Assembly (NCBI GenBank): GCA_015847255.1
Contig: JADLZK010009317.1
Location: 62,001 to 126,000 of the forward strand
DNA length: 64,000 nt
Reading direction: 5' to 3'
DNA from: Hyparrhenia diplandra
Lineage: Eukaryota; Streptophyta; Magnoliopsida; Poales; Poaceae
Shown: positions 1-12,189 of the stretch, in pieces
Layout of the letters: the number at the start of each line of letters is the position of its first letter
How positions within the stretch are numbered: the first letter of the stretch is position 1
Notes under the pieces: generated by a model
What the model saw: the letters and a program-made list of their open reading frames with translations, nothing else
What the model was told of the DNA's origin: nothing
Databases searched by the model: none
Program-made: the position numbers and the translations under genes

Positions 1-654
1 CGACATCAAGAAGCAGTAGTAGAGGCACGAGGACAAGACGAGGAAAGAGGGACGAGAGCTCACTCTCACTGCGGCCATGGCTATGTGATGTGTGTTGGGA
101 AGAAAGACGAACATATATATTTTTGAACGCGTAAGAGTATATATATATACCAACTACGGAGTACTCTCTATGACTACACAATCATCATACGATCGAGAGT
201 AATGGCGAGCCGACTTTTGGGGTGGTTTCCTGCGAAGAATCTTCCTAGCTACTGACAATGGCCCAGACAGCGAGAAAGCAATTAAAAAAGACTCGACCAA
301 AGCAAAAAAGAATCTTTCTACGTACCAGTGACAATGCCTTAGGCAGCTGAGCTGAGCTAAGCAAATAGACTTGACCATAAAGCAGTCCTCAGCAAAAGAA
401 ACAGCCCTATCAATGACACTGCTTCGGCGTGCGTGGTACGCTATGTGCCCGAATACGGATACAAATACGAGCATCGGATACGATACAATACGTTCCGATA
501 CACGGATACACGTTAAAGAAAACAAAAAGAGTGACACCAGGAATTAAGTCGTTCTGATTTTTCTAGTGGAGATTGGCTATTTGCCATTCCAAAGAGCGGC
601 CGGGCTTCGGAACTTTGTTATTCTAAACAATGACTTTGCAAAACTGCTAACCAC
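1..654. other. Non-coding flank left of the LINE
   Basis: I see no supportable gene here. The stretch is AT-rich with TATA microsatellite runs near 110-150 and a cluster of 'CGGATAC/GATAC' words around 450-510. It joins the sequence at 7681-8039 across the LINE, so both are parts of one pre-insertion locus, possibly an intron of a minus-strand host gene. Confidence 0.5.
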
Positions 655-670
655 AAGAATTGCCATTTGA
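655..670. repeat. Left 16-bp target-site duplication of LINE 1
   Basis: AAGAATTGCCATTTGA occurs here and again at 7665-7680, immediately after a short A-rich tail. The exact repeat on both sides of the element is the expected product of target-primed reverse transcription and fixes both ends of the LINE. Confidence 0.95.
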
Positions 671-1367
671 GGGCTCGAGTCAACTTGGATCGAACAGATC
701 GGTAACCTTTTACATATCTACCTACATGATGAGAGAGCTTAGAGGGCGACGCGGGGCGACACCACCACCGCAGCGGGGTCGCTCGCTTCGCCCGGCAGCC
801 CATACGGGGATGTGGGACGCCTCCACGTTATCTGTGCAACCAAGGTGAACCCGAACCCGTCTTCCTCGCAAAGTCTCGCAGGAAGGGCCCGCCCACGCGC
901 CACAGCGTTGGGATCCCGAAGGAGGAGGGGGAGATCCAATGGCGGGATTCAAAGGAGGGCACCCGCGAGAGTTTGCAGGAAGACGAAGGGGCAGTTCAGG
1001 AATTTTATGGGCAGCTATGGTTCATCCCAGGAGAGGGCAACCGCGCCACCAGTCCCGATCTGAGAGAAGCTAGGGTTAGCCATGGAAGGAAGCGGGTGAA
1101 GGACCTTGTATGGATCCGCAAGGAGTTGTGGGAGAACAGGAGTTTCAAAATCACCGACTGCCATCCAGCCCGGGAAGGGGATCGGTGGGCGAAGCCACCA
1201 ATTCCGCTTCGTTTGGCCGAGGACGCCCGGGGCGAGAGGCAATCGGGAGTCGTTTGCAAGCAAGGTGAAGCAATCGATGGCGAGGGAGGGGAAGAGGTCG
1301 CCCGCCAAGGCCGCGCAGCCCGGAGGAAGAGTGGGGAGACTGGGGTGGTGGAGGATGGCACCATCCA

Positions 1368-3117
1368 ATGCCTCCGTACTACCCTCACCCAATGGGGCCA
1401 CCGCCCGATGGGGCCGCCACCGTTGGGGCGGCCTCGATGCCGCTACGCCCGCAGGGACCTTATGGGTACTATCACCAGCCTCCCCCTCCTTTCCATCATC
1501 CTCCGGCCCTCCAATGTGCAAGGAAACCAATACAACAAGCAAGGACCCGAGACCTAGGGGGTCGCAGCAGGGGGGGGAAGAGGAAAACCAGTCCGATTTT
1601 CAAAGAACGGGGACCGAAGGAATTGCCTCAAAGCAACAGATGTAGAAAGATGCTTCTCGTGCCGTTGGAAAAGCTATGCGAGAATCGAGCAATAGTAGTA
1701 CAAGCTCTCGGGGAGATCAAGCAAAGGATAAGAATCTGAAAGTTGTAGGAGATAAATCTGCGAGATAAGAATCTAACTTGCTATAATTGTGGAGGTCCAG
1801 GACACTTCAGCCCTGACTGCACCAAACCAAAAGCTTGCTTTGTATGTTTCAGGAAGGAACACATCTCAGAGAATTTTCCTAGGTGGAAGGAACCAATCAG
1901 AGAGACTCAGTACTTAGGTAGTGCAAACAAAGGATTAGGTTTCTTTCATGTGGATGTCAAGGAGAAGGAAGGTAGATTCTAGCTGGAGTGGATATGATAA
2001 GCGTGCCCTATTCCTTTGTAGAATCAGGAGAAATACAAGAGGAGGAGATCATAAGCTATCTGCAGAGAGTGTTTGACAGTGCCTGGCCTTGGTCTTTAAA
2101 GGTCCTTGAGGAATATAGATACCTTGTGAGGTTCCCACCTGAGACAAGAGTTGAGAATTTCATTATGGGGGATGCAACTTACTTCTATGTCAATGATTCC
2201 AATGTCATGGCTTCCTTTAAAGATGTGGAATGGTGACATCCGGCCAATAGCAAGTCTAGAAGAAGCTTGGGTACTGGTCGGTGGTATACCACCTAGATGG
2301 TGTGATTGGGAGACTTAGACAAGTTACATCAGTCCTGGGAAAAATGGTTGAAATTGATTGGCAATCACTTTTTAGGAGCTTCTTTGCTTTTGTTAGGATC
2401 AAGATCAAATGTAGAGACAAGAAAAAGATTCCAAGTCAGAGAATCATGGAATTCAATGATGACATATATATCATCAATTTCAAGGTAGAAGGCCAAGAGA
2501 CATTGGGAGGAGAAGAGGGTCAAGATAATAATGGTGGTGGACCAAGCCGGGGCTTTGATGAAGATGACTTCTTTGGATGAAGAGGGGGGCGAGGAAGAAA
2601 AGAGCATGGAGCATAGCCAACAGAGTGGACAGGTTTCAGAGGAGAACAATCAAGGGAAACAACAACAACAATCGGCAAAAGACCTACTCAACACCAAGAG
2701 GAAGCAAAACAATGAGAAATTTGTTTGAGATGTTTTATCGCCAATGAAAAAGAAACTTACCCTCACGGTTTGGAGGAGAGTCACTGCCTTAGTTTGCTAA
2801 AGGCCATGGAAATTGATGATGAAGAAGACAGGATGGAAGAAGACCTAGTGAATATGGCTAAAGACTTGAGTGATAATCTAAATCTACCTGAGGAGTGGAT
2901 GTATACTATACATGACTCAGAGATGATCACCAAAGAGAGACAAATGTCTGAGGCTGAAGAAGCTATAAATAGCAACATGCTGGAAAAGGGGGTAGATGTC
3001 TTTGCAAAGGAATCTTTGACCGATGCAGAGGAAAGCAAAATGATCAGTGACAACAATGGGAAGAAAGAACCAAAAGAGAAGAAGAAAGCTCTAAAATGGG
3101 GGGCTGTGATTCTTTGA
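1368..3117 (+). pseudogene. LINE 1 ORF1 relic (RNA-binding, CCHC zinc knuckle)
   Basis: ORF1 of plant L1 elements encodes a nucleic-acid-binding protein that coats the element RNA. Here the frame is broken into pieces. A Pro-rich N-terminus (PYYPHPMGPPPDG) lies at 1368-1560. A CX2CX4HX4C knuckle (CYNCGGPGHFSPDC) lies at 1779-1820 and is followed by CFVCFRKEH. A DUF4283-like core with PPETRVENF and YFYVNDS is at 1988-2236, and its continuation (GKMVEIDWQSLF, IINFKVEG) at 2281-2500. The C-terminus is acidic and Lys-rich (2725-3117). At least four frame changes or stops separate the pieces, so no ORF1 protein can be made. The family assignment rests on domain order and position upstream of ORF2. 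Confidence 0.85.
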
Positions 3118-3689
3118 AAGGAAGAGTATTAGAAATGTGCAAGATGGGAGATCAGTGATGGAGAAAGCTGAAGATCTAAAGAAGAGGAGCAACCTAGAAG
3201 CTCAACCAGGTAAAAACAAAATTCCTACTCTTAATAAGAAGTCTCTAGCTTTTATTGCAGATAAGGTTGGTTTATGTGGAGATAGACAAAATATAGATGA
3301 TAGTCAAGCTATGCATCTTTGTCCCGTCCTTAGCTAGCAGAGAGAACATGACTTTGTTAAAAGTCAACAGTTAAATGGTAATACTAGTGTTGCATTGACA
3401 GAGGAGTTGCCCTCTGTGAATGATAGAATGTTGAGTGCTAATAATAATAGATGGCTGTTGATAAGGAAATTTGTTCTAATAGAGGGTCTGGCTTGTCTTC
3501 TAGAATTAACATAGTGTCTTCAGCTAAAGAGGCTCCCCAGGTTATAGTTGAGGATACAGTAGAAGTAGAGGATCCCTGTAACACCTAGAGACAGTCTTTA
3601 CCAGGATCTAGCAGAAGAGCTAGAAGAAAGAACCTGGACCAAAGTAATTAGGAAAAATAAGCTAAAAAAAAAAAAAATCTAAAAGATAG

Positions 3690-6600
3690 GTCTTTTTTTG
3701 GAATATAAGAGGTCTTAATAAGGTTGGAAGGTTACCTACTTTAGTTAGCAGGATTAAAAGTTCTCATGCATATATAGTTGGCATTGTAGAAACTAAGAAT
3801 GAAGAGTTTGGTGTAGGATATCTTAGAAATCTAACTGGTAGTGTTCCTTTTGAATGGGTGTGGATTCCCGCAAAAGGCTCTGCATGAGGGATCTTAGTAG
3901 GCTTCAATAAAGACAAATTTTTAGGACAAGTAGCTGATTCTGGTAATTTTTCCATTAGTGTTATGTTAATCGATGTTAAATCTAGTTTCTGTTGGAAACT
4001 TGTAGTAGTTTATGGATCTCCATATGAGTTTGGAAAACTAGAATTCCTAGAAGAGCTACACCAAGTTATGGGTAGATGGAATGGTCCAACTATGGTTGTA
4101 GGAGATTTTAATTTAGTAAGGACACTGTGACAAAAGTAATGGTAACATTAATTTTAGATGGTCAGAACTTTTTAATGATTGGATAGATAGATGGGCTCTG
4201 ATGGAGCTAAACCCTAGCAATATCAAATATACCTAGACAAATAATCAAGGTCCACCAATTCTAGCTAGAATAGATAGAGTTTTCATTTCTAATGAATGGG
4301 AAAGAGCATTTCCTTTAGTTAGAGTTAAAGGTCTAGAAAAAGTGCCAAGTGACCACGATCCACTTTTAATAGATTCAGGTGATAATTTGGTTGTTATTAA
4401 AAAGCAGTTTAGGTCCGAGAAATGGTGGATTAAGAAGGAGAGTTTTACTAAAGTAGTGGAAAAAGCTTGGGCACAACCTTGTAAGGATACTAATAGTCTA
4501 GATATTTGGCAATTTAGAATTAGGACCTTAAGGAGACTAGCTAGAGGGTGGGCAAAACAAATGAATTAGCTAGTATGAACAGAACCAAAGTAGAATTAGC
4601 TTTAGAGTATAATGATTTAGAAAGTGAGATGGAGAGTAGGGCTTTGTCCACTGCTGAGTTGGATAGGTTTAAACAAATTACTAAAGAACTTGAAGACATT
4701 TGGGCTCTAGAAGAAATCAAAGCCAGACAAAGGTCTAGGGATAGGAATATACTAGAAGGTGATAGAAATACAGCATACTTTCATGCAATTGCTAACCAAA
4801 GGAGTAGAAAAAAGAGAATAGAAGAACTAGGAGGTCCAAATGGTTTAGTAAGTGACCAAAAAGGAATGATTAACATTGCTGTGAATTTCTATAAACTCTT
4901 GTTTGCAAAGGAGGATAGATTAGATGCTAGGTTAGCGAGAAAATTTTTGGGAACCTAGTGATCCGTAAGCGAGGAAGAAAATACCTTTCGACCCAACCTT
5001 TTACAGAAAAAAGAGATTAAAGAGGTAGGCATTAGTTGTTATTCGATGGAGCTCGGGGCCGAGATAGAATATCCTTTATGTTTTATCAAAAGTATTGGGA
5101 TATTGTCAAAAATGATTTATTAGCTATGTTTAGTGAATTCTATCAAGGCAAATTAGACCTTTGTAGACTCAACTATGCTCGATTACCCTTATCCCCAAGG
5201 AGGAAGGGGCTACTTCTATAAAAAAGTTTAGACCAATTAGCCTTATAAAGCGTAGTTTTAAAAATTTTCTAAAGCCCTAACCATTAGACTAGGAAAAGTG
5301 ATAAGTAGATTGGTTATGCCACATCAAAGTGCTTTTATCCAGGGTAGGTATATCCTAGAAAGTGTAGTGGTTGCTCATGAGTTAGTCCATAGTATCAATA
5401 AAGAAAAAGACCCTAGAGTAATCATTAAATTAGACTATGAAAACGCTTATGATAGAGTAGATTGGGAACTCTTATTTGAGATTTTAGAAACTAGAGGGTC
5501 CAACCCTTCTTTGGATTAAATGGATTAAGCTTCTTGTAATAGGAGGATCTATAGGAGTTGTTGTGAATGGTGAAAATAGTAGTTTCTTTAAATTTTGGGA
5601 AAGGTTTAAAACAGGGGTGATCCAATTTCACCCCTTCTTTTCAATTTAGTTGTTGATGTTCTGACTAGAATGCTGATTAAGGGAGCAAAAGAAAAACTGA
5701 TATGTGGCTTAGGAAGTAGGTTTAGAGAGGATGGAATCATCTCATTACAATATGCAGATGACACCATCTTGTTTTCTGATGCAAATCCAGATCACCTAGT
5801 AAACCTTAAGGGAATTTTAGCCTGTTTTGAATAGTTTTCTGGAATGAGGATAAATTTCAATAAAAGTGAAATAATACCTATGAATGTGCCTGAAGAGGTA
5901 GCTCAAAATATAGCACACATATTCACCTGCCCTTTGGGGACTTTCCCTATTAAGTATTTAGGCATCCCTCTACACTTTGAACATTTAAAGAGAGAAGATT
6001 TTCAACCACTAGTTGACAAGTTGCTAAAAAAGAATTCTTTGGGTAGATGGGAAATCTCCGTCACATCTTTGCTAAAGTTGTATTGATTAGGTTTGTGCTA
6101 AGTAGTATACCTGTTTACCGGTTGTCTTTTATTAAGTTTCCTAAATGGGCCATAAGGATTTTAACCACACACTTAGCTAACTGTCTTTGGAATGACAAAA
6201 ATGGCAATCATAAGTTTCACTTAGCAAACTGGGATAGTGTAACCATGTTAAGAGAGTATGGAGGTTTACGGATTCCAAATCTTAGAGATCTTAATCTTTG
6301 TTTGCTTGCTTCCTGGATAAAAAGATACAATCTAGATAAAGACAAGTTATGGAGGCAATTAGTGGACAAGAAATATAGAACAAATAATCCAAATATATTT
6401 TCTACTCCTAGCATAGGTGCCTCTCAGTTTATGAAAGGCGTTCTTTGGGCTGCTAAGGCAGCTTATGTAGGCTATAGGTGGAGGATAGGAAATGGAAAGA
6501 GTATAAAATTCTGGGAAGACACCTGGTTAGGACAGTCTAGCCTAGCTATTCAATATTGGGAGATTTATGTGCTGGTAAATGAGAAAAATGGCACTATAGC

Positions 6601-7325
6601 TAAGCTTTGGGATGGGACTAACCTAAAATGTACTTTTAGAAGATGTGTTGATCAAAGGTTGTTGAATATTTGGTATGAGATTGTTCAATTAGCTTCTACC
6701 ATAGTTCTAAATGATGAAGATGACTCTTTAATTTGGAAGTTCAATTCTAATGGCATTTACTCTTCTCAGTCCTTGTATAAGATTATCAATTTTAGAGGTG
6801 TTCTCCCTGTTCATGTACCTACTGTTTGGAATCTGAAGATTCCACCCAGGGTTCAGTTTTTTTCTGTAGTTGCTATCTAAAAATAAAGTCCTAACCAGAG
6901 ACAATCTCAGTATTAGGATTCAGATTGATGATAAAACCTGTATATTCTGCTCTGAGCTGGAAAATGTGAACCACCTTTTCTTTGACTGTGTGGTAGCTAA
7001 ACAGATGTGGTCTTGTTTATCTGAAGCTTGTGGTAGGAATGTAGGACAGGATTTTGTTTCTATTGGGCAAATGTGGCTTAGCAATAAAAAGTTCTTTGTA
7101 GATAATTGTGTTTGTGCAGCAGCCCTATGGGGGCTTTGGAAACTAAGGTGTACAATCTGTATGCAGGGTACTCCTTGGATAGGTGTGAAACATTTGCTAA
7201 TGAGGATAGTTGCTATGCTACAAACCTAGGAAGTGCTCTGTCCTCAGAACAAGAAGGCAGAGTTCACTTTCAAAGTAAGCAAGTTGAAAAAGATTGCTAC
7301 AAGGCCCGAAAGGATATCTGGATGA
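3690..7325 (+). pseudogene. LINE 1 ORF2 relic (endonuclease, reverse transcriptase, zf-RVT)
   Basis: ORF2 makes the enzyme that nicks target DNA and copies element RNA into it. The APE endonuclease starts at 3690 (FFWNIRGLNK) and keeps the metal and catalytic motifs GDFN (4101-4112) and SDHDP (4348-4362). The reverse transcriptase covers about 4980-6100, with SAFIQGRYI, KLDYENAYDRVDW and the catalytic QYADDTILF (YADD at 5751-5762). Then come KYLGIPL, the thumb region, and a C-terminal zf-RVT module, CIFCSELENVNHLFFDC, within 6870-7229. The C-terminal tail (KVSKLKKIATRPERISG) ends at the TGA at 7323-7325. Many in-frame stops (for example 3886, 4128, 5518) and frameshifts show loss of function, although the catalytic motifs survive. 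Confidence 0.93.
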
Positions 7326-7664
7326 TGCAAGTGAAGAACAAGTGGGATCTGTTTCTGTTTCAAAATGCTTTTGTTGATAAGATGATGGAGATGCCGATGG
7401 AGGCAGTGATGAAGCTCAACGGCAAAAATATTCAAGATGATGAAGGCCAGGAGAGGAAATGGGTGAAGCTGGAGAGTGCTTACATTGTCTGATGTCTTTT
7501 TGTTTCGTGTAATAAGTTCGCTCTTAAAATTTGATAGATGAATTCAAACTACCTGGGAGTGCTTGAGTGAAGGGTGTTACCCACCCAAACGCTGTAAACT
7601 GATAACAATGTGTGTCTTTGGTTAATACTAAAGGCAGGGGCATGTGGCCCTAGAACTCTAAAAA

Positions 7665-7680
7665 AAGAATTGCCATTTGA
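7665..7680. repeat. Right 16-bp target-site duplication of LINE 1
   Basis: AAGAATTGCCATTTGA, identical to 655-670. It directly follows the short A tail of the LINE. Confidence 0.95.
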
Positions 7681-7697
7681 TTCTAGTGCCATAATCC

Positions 7698-7913
7698 TTA
7701 TTTAAATAATTTTATGTCTTCTTCCAATCCAGACATCAAGTACTGGAGTACAGGAGGGGAAAAGACACGGCGATGAGAGGAGCTTATTTGAGCTTCTTGC
7801 CGGAGTCTGTAATGTAGCTCGACGGCGCGGGGACTGGATTTGGGTTCGCGGAGCAAGTTACCGGGGAGGGGCTGAATGCTGATGCCGAACGGATCGGTGT
7901 CGAGGAGGTCCAT
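7698..7913 (-). other. Possible first exon of an unidentified host gene
   Basis: On the minus strand a 71-codon frame starts MDLLDTDPFGISIQPLPG and sits downstream of a GC-rich leader (7914-8035) that looks like a grass 5' UTR. The gene would be cut off by the LTR element at 8040 on its promoter side and by the LINE on its downstream side. I do not recognise the protein. The real coding part could end earlier at an intron, since GGTAAC follows the PLPG codons. Chance coding in GC-rich DNA is the main alternative. Confidence 0.25.
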
Positions 7914-8034
7914 GTCGTCCGATTCTCGCCGTAGATGGAGGCTGGAGGCTGGAGCTTCGCCACCTCGCCGCTTTGTCGCCGTCTCTAGGGGAAACTAAAG
8001 AGGGACCAAGAGGGATGCAGGATGCACGGGCCGG

Positions 8035-8039
8035 GAGTG
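8035..8039. repeat. TSD GAGTG, left side of LTR element 1
   Basis: GAGTG here and at 18415-18419 directly abut the TG...CA ends of the LTR element. This is the usual 5-bp integrase footprint. Confidence 0.85.
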
Positions 8040-8284
8040 TGTCATGTGCCAAATCGCACTAGTAGAAATATGATCATCCGTGACGATGTGCTCGTGACGT
8101 TGCACACTTTCGTCACGAAGGATATGTCTTCAATGACGAAATGTCTATTTTCGTCATAAGTGTGTGGTGACGAAGTTTTGGCTTGAATATTAATGACGAT
8201 CATGAAAATAAGGTCACAGAACACTTAAAGAAGGTCGTCATAGATTATGTTTTCGTATTGTGATGTATCCCCGACGTGTACCCA

Positions 8285-8470
8285 TGCGAAGCGTGGGCTG
8301 TTTTCCACCTTTTTTTGCACAGTGATCCATAGCTCTGACTCGACAGCAGGTTGGGCCTTGCCTAGACGGCAGGCTCCACCATTTTTTGTATAATGGCCAC
8401 AGCTCCGGCCCGACAGCAGCTTGGGCCTCGCCTAGACGGCCTATTCCATTTTTTTTTGCAAAGTGGGGCA
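8285..8470. repeat. Tandem repeat of about 75 bp, two to three units
   Basis: Units share 'CGACAGCAG.TTGGGCCT.GCCTAGACGG' followed by a CCATTTTTTTT run. The first unit is partial. It sits just inside the left end of CACTA element 1, where non-autonomous CACTAs often carry reiterated motifs. Confidence 0.75.
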
Positions 8471-8582
8471 CAGGTCGACGTGGCGATTTTGGATCCCACC
8501 CGCGGGTCTCCCTGACAACGTTGAGCTACTGTTAAAATGTATTTGGCAAAAAAATTGCTCTTGCGAATCTAAAAATTGCTCT

Positions 8583-8650
8583 TGTGAATCTTTGAACCCA
8601 TGACCAGGCAATGCACAAGTAGGAGCGTTACCACCACACTACATGACCTT
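8583..8650 (-). other. tRNA-like relic with A-box and B-box
   Basis: Read on the minus strand, TAGTGTGGTGG resembles an RNA polymerase III A-box and GGTTCAAAGATTC a B-box, at roughly tRNA spacing. The flanks do not form an acceptor stem that I can see, so this is a decayed tRNA- or SINE-derived piece rather than a tRNA gene. Confidence 0.4.
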
Positions 8651-8899
8651 TCATGTTAAAGAGATGAAAATTTTCTATTTGTAAATTGAATAACAATTCA
8701 GGGGTGCATGCACGATTAAACTAGAGTTTACTATAATTAATTAAACTTTTGTGGTCCAAAAATTTTGGTGTGAAGGATTTATAATAAAACGTTTATGATC
8801 ATTAGATATTATCTCTACAGTTGTTTCTATTTTTAGCACAAGCAACACCGTCCGTCGAATCTTACAACTGAGGACTGAGATCAAAAGTTTGTCACAGAT

Positions 8900-9990
8900 C
8901 TTACATCTCACGCCCACGCCTGCAGACCCCGGCGCCCAACCCCCACAGCCACCGTTCGATTCCAGGAAATCATGGGAAAAATTAATTTATTTAAATCAAA
9001 AAAAAAAAATTCGACGAACGACCGTGGGAACCGGCCGGGCGCGATCGTGGGCGAGATAAACGGCGAGCGGATCCTCCTGGTCGCGGCGAATTTCTGGCGG
9101 CGATCTCAGCTCGGCGGTGGCGATCTCGCTCTATCCCCGACCGCCCGGTTCCACGGGTTCGAGGCCGAGGACTAATCTTCCCTTAGATGTAGTAGGCGAA
9201 GCGGCGCTTGCTCCGGCTGGTCAGCCGCCTGCCACAGGGCCGGCGTCCGCTGCTACTGCTTGCATCACCCAGCAAGTGCCTGGCGTGCGGCGGCCGGCCA
9301 GGGTGGTGGCGGGCGCGCTGAGCCCTGGACATACGGCGCGGACCTACATGACGGCTCCGTGAACCGGAGGCTACGGCCGCCGCCAGCGGTTTCCGCCCAG
9401 GCTAAGTCGCGTTCATCGTCGACTTCGCCTCCTCTACCCGTAGACACGGAGAGCCCGCCCGCCCGGCCACTAGCGATTCCTCTCCCGCATGCAGCGCAAC
9501 TCCTCCCTCCCCAAGCCGCCAGGGAGCGGGCCGCGAGGCGCCACCATACACCGGGCGCAGGTCGCAGGCTGCCATTGCAGATTAATAGGGCACGTGTGTT
9601 CCACGAGGCAGCCACCTGCATCGTTTCCACGAGCAGATCAAGGTGAGCAGATGTTGCATCAACTTCTTACTGAAGGGTCATGCTGCGCCCCTAGGACACG
9701 AGCAGTAACAGATTTCTGGCAATTCATGGTTTTTCACCGTCCGCTATCCTTTTATTTTTCTGCAGATGCTCACTACCTTCCTACCCTGAATTTTGTTCTC
9801 CAATGTCAAAGCGGCATATGTGAAGCTACTGATTTTGACTGCACAAATTTTTCTCTCAATTCTGAAATTATTTCACACGAAAGATGTGCGCCAAAAATGA
9901 AAGCTTGCTTCTATTCTGTTCTGTGGTTGACCGGTTGGCATGATAAAGGCGAGGAAAAGGGCGGCACTAGGAAGGCTTGTGCGTAGCGCT
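8900..9990. other. GC-rich, exon-like block inside CACTA element 1, unidentified
   Basis: GC content rises sharply against the AT-rich interior. Several overlapping frames are open (for example 9260-9646 and 9489-9986 on the plus strand), but none shows a recognisable domain. GC-rich grass DNA keeps frames open by chance. The block may be a captured promoter, 5' UTR and first exon of a host gene; I cannot name the source. Confidence 0.35.
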
Positions 9991-10056
9991 GTTGTCCCCG
10001 GCCATCGTGTATACTTCCTCACACGTGATTGTGACTGTCACCCACCCATTTCAACC

Positions 10057-10150
10057 CAAGCAAAAAATCAATCTAGACAAGTAAAAAAAAAAGACAAATA
10101 AAAGCAAAAAATCAATCTAGACAAGTAAAAAAAAAAAAGACAAATAAAAG
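10057..10150. repeat. 46-bp tandem duplication
   Basis: The unit (AGCAAAAAATCAATCTAGAC, then AAGTA, an A-run and GACAAATAAA) is present twice in a row and differs only in A-run length. This fits replication slippage. Confidence 0.85.
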
Positions 10151-10164
10151 CAAAAAAGAAAGTA

Positions 10165-10227
10165 CACAAAGGAGTTGAACCTGCGACCTTTAAGTTGGCA
10201 ACAATCCAACTCAACCACTAGGACACA
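10165..10227 (-). other. tRNA-like relic with A-box and B-box
   Basis: On the minus strand TAGTGGTTGAGTTGG fits an A-box and GGTTCAACTCC fits a B-box almost perfectly (10171-10181). A plausible anticodon-arm region lies between. The acceptor ends do not pair well. It is a second pol III promoter-like sequence in the same orientation as that at 8583-8650. Confidence 0.5.
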
Positions 10228-10379
10228 AGAAAGTATTGTTGAGCGTCATCAACTAGCATTATATAAAAAATATAATATGTACTTCAGGTTGACATTTGAA
10301 GCAGCTAACGATTTCAACTAAAAAGTCATAGACACAAGAGTTGCAGAACTTATCAAGATCTATGATTTGATAAAATAGT

Positions 10380-11900
10380 ACTATACATCGTTCATAATCA
10401 TGAACATCTCTCGCTTAGTCTTATATTGATTATGTGACTCATGTATGCCTTTGTGAGTCGTGCACTAACACTTTGTCGAAATCACTTGAAATTTTTATAC
10501 GATGCTTATACACCAAAATAAAGTGGCTATGTAAGTTTTTAGATTTTTCTAGCTAGTTTATGGTATTTCAACATTTATTCCTTAGTAATTTAAGAAATAA
10601 TTATAGTAATAGGCAAACTTGGTTTGAAAATTCTAAAACTTCACACAACATCATACTTTGGATCCATAAGCATCCCATTGAAATGATTTGGACAAACCCA
10701 TATTATACATCCCACACAAGGATGAACATCTCTCACTAAGTGGCAATGGCATGTGTGAGACATGTATCTTTTATGGGGATGTGCATCACCACTTTCTCAG
10801 ATTCAACTGGAACTTTTTGTCAACATAATACACCAAAGGGAGGAGCCCATGCAAGTTTTTAGATTTTTTAGCTAGTTTATGGTATTTCAGCATTTATTCC
10901 TTAGTAATTCAACAAATAATTATAGTAATAGGCAAACATGGTCTGAAAATTCTAAAACTTCACACAACATCATACTTGGGATCCATAAGCATCCCAATAA
11001 AATTTGAAATGATTTGGACAAACCCATACTATACATCCCACACAAGGATGAACATCTCTCACTAAGTGGCAATGGCATGTGTGAGACATGTATGCTTTTA
11101 TGGGGATGTGCATCACCACTTCTCTCAGAATCAACTAAAACTTTTTTTGTCAACATAATACACCAAAGGGAGGAGCCCATGCAAGTTTTTAGATTTTTCT
11201 AGCTAGTTTATGCTATTTCAACATTTATTCTTTTTTTAAATCAACAAATAATTACAATAATAGGAAAACTAGGTCTAAAAATTCCAAAACTTCACACAAC
11301 ATCATAGTTTGGATCCATAAGCATCCAAAAAAATTTTATATGATTTGAAGAAACCGGTACTATACATCCTTTAAATCTAGAAACATCTCTCCGTCATATA
11401 GGACTATCTCTGCCATGTATGCCTTGATGAGTGATGTGCATTTTGCTAGCTTAGAAAAACTTGGTCTGAAAATTGCAAAAATGCACACAACATCATAGTG
11501 TGGCTCCATAAGCATCCCATTAAAATTTGATTTTTATCCTTAAAACTTAAAATGATTTAAATAAACTGGTACTACACATTCCACACAAGCATGAACTTAT
11601 CTCGTGAAGTCACAAGAACACGTGTGAGATATTCATGCTTATGTTGGGATGTGCATCACCATTTTCTCAGAATCAATTGAATCTTTTTGTCAAGTATTAT
11701 ACACCAAAAGGAGGTGTTCATGTGAGTTTTTCGGTTTTTTAGCTAGATTAGAATATTTTTACATTTATTATTTTCTAAATTAAAAATAATTACTGTAATA
11801 GAAAACTTGGTCTGAAATTTGTAAAAATACAAACAACATCATAGTATGGCTTCATAAACATCCTATTAAATTTTGAAATGATTTGGAGAAAGTGGTGATG
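10380..11900. repeat. Array of about five diverged 300-bp tandem units
   Basis: Successive units repeat landmarks in the same order: GATGAACATCTCTC, CATGTGTGAGACATGTAT, GTGCATCACCAC, CAAGTTTTTAGATTTTT, CTAGTTTATG, AATTATAGTAATAGGC, ACTTCACACAACATCAT and GGATCCATAAGCATCC. The two clearest units start near 10690 and 11005. Outer units are more diverged and some are shortened. The array is satellite-like and lies in the middle of CACTA element 1. Confidence 0.85.
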
Positions 11901-12189
11901 CACAAGGATGACTCTTCTATATTTACTATATTTGGAACCAAAAATATAGTAGCTCAATTTTTTACCGCCGCTTGAAATTTGTTGCTTGCGATTTGGAATG
12001 AGAATAAAGTGGCGGCATATTACCATACGAAATAACTTTTTGAACTATTTATATATTATATAATAGTAGCAATGCGTGTTTTAAATATGGTATATAAATT
12101 CATTTAAACTACTGACAAACTACAGTCGAAAGTTATTTAAAATCCAATATATGCAAAAAAAAAAAAAAAAAAGGCAAAACCGACTACCC

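Larger units (their letters stand above)
671..7664 (+). mobile_element. LINE 1: near full-length L1-type non-LTR retrotransposon
   Basis: This is a 6,994-bp insertion flanked by a 16-bp direct repeat and ending in a short A tail (CTAAAAAA). In order it has a GC-rich 5' region (about 671-1370), an ORF1 relic with a CCHC knuckle (about 1368-3117), and an ORF2 relic with APE-type endonuclease, reverse transcriptase and a C-terminal zinc-binding module (3690-7325), then a 3' UTR of about 340 bp. Both ORFs carry many stops and frameshifts, so the copy is inactive. The exact 16-bp TSD suggests the insertion is not ancient, so some of the lesions may have been inherited from an already defective source copy; that is inference. 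Confidence 0.93.

Noticed and set aside
10165..10227. A genuine tRNA gene
   Set aside because: A- and B-boxes are present but no acceptor stem or clear anticodon arm can be formed.
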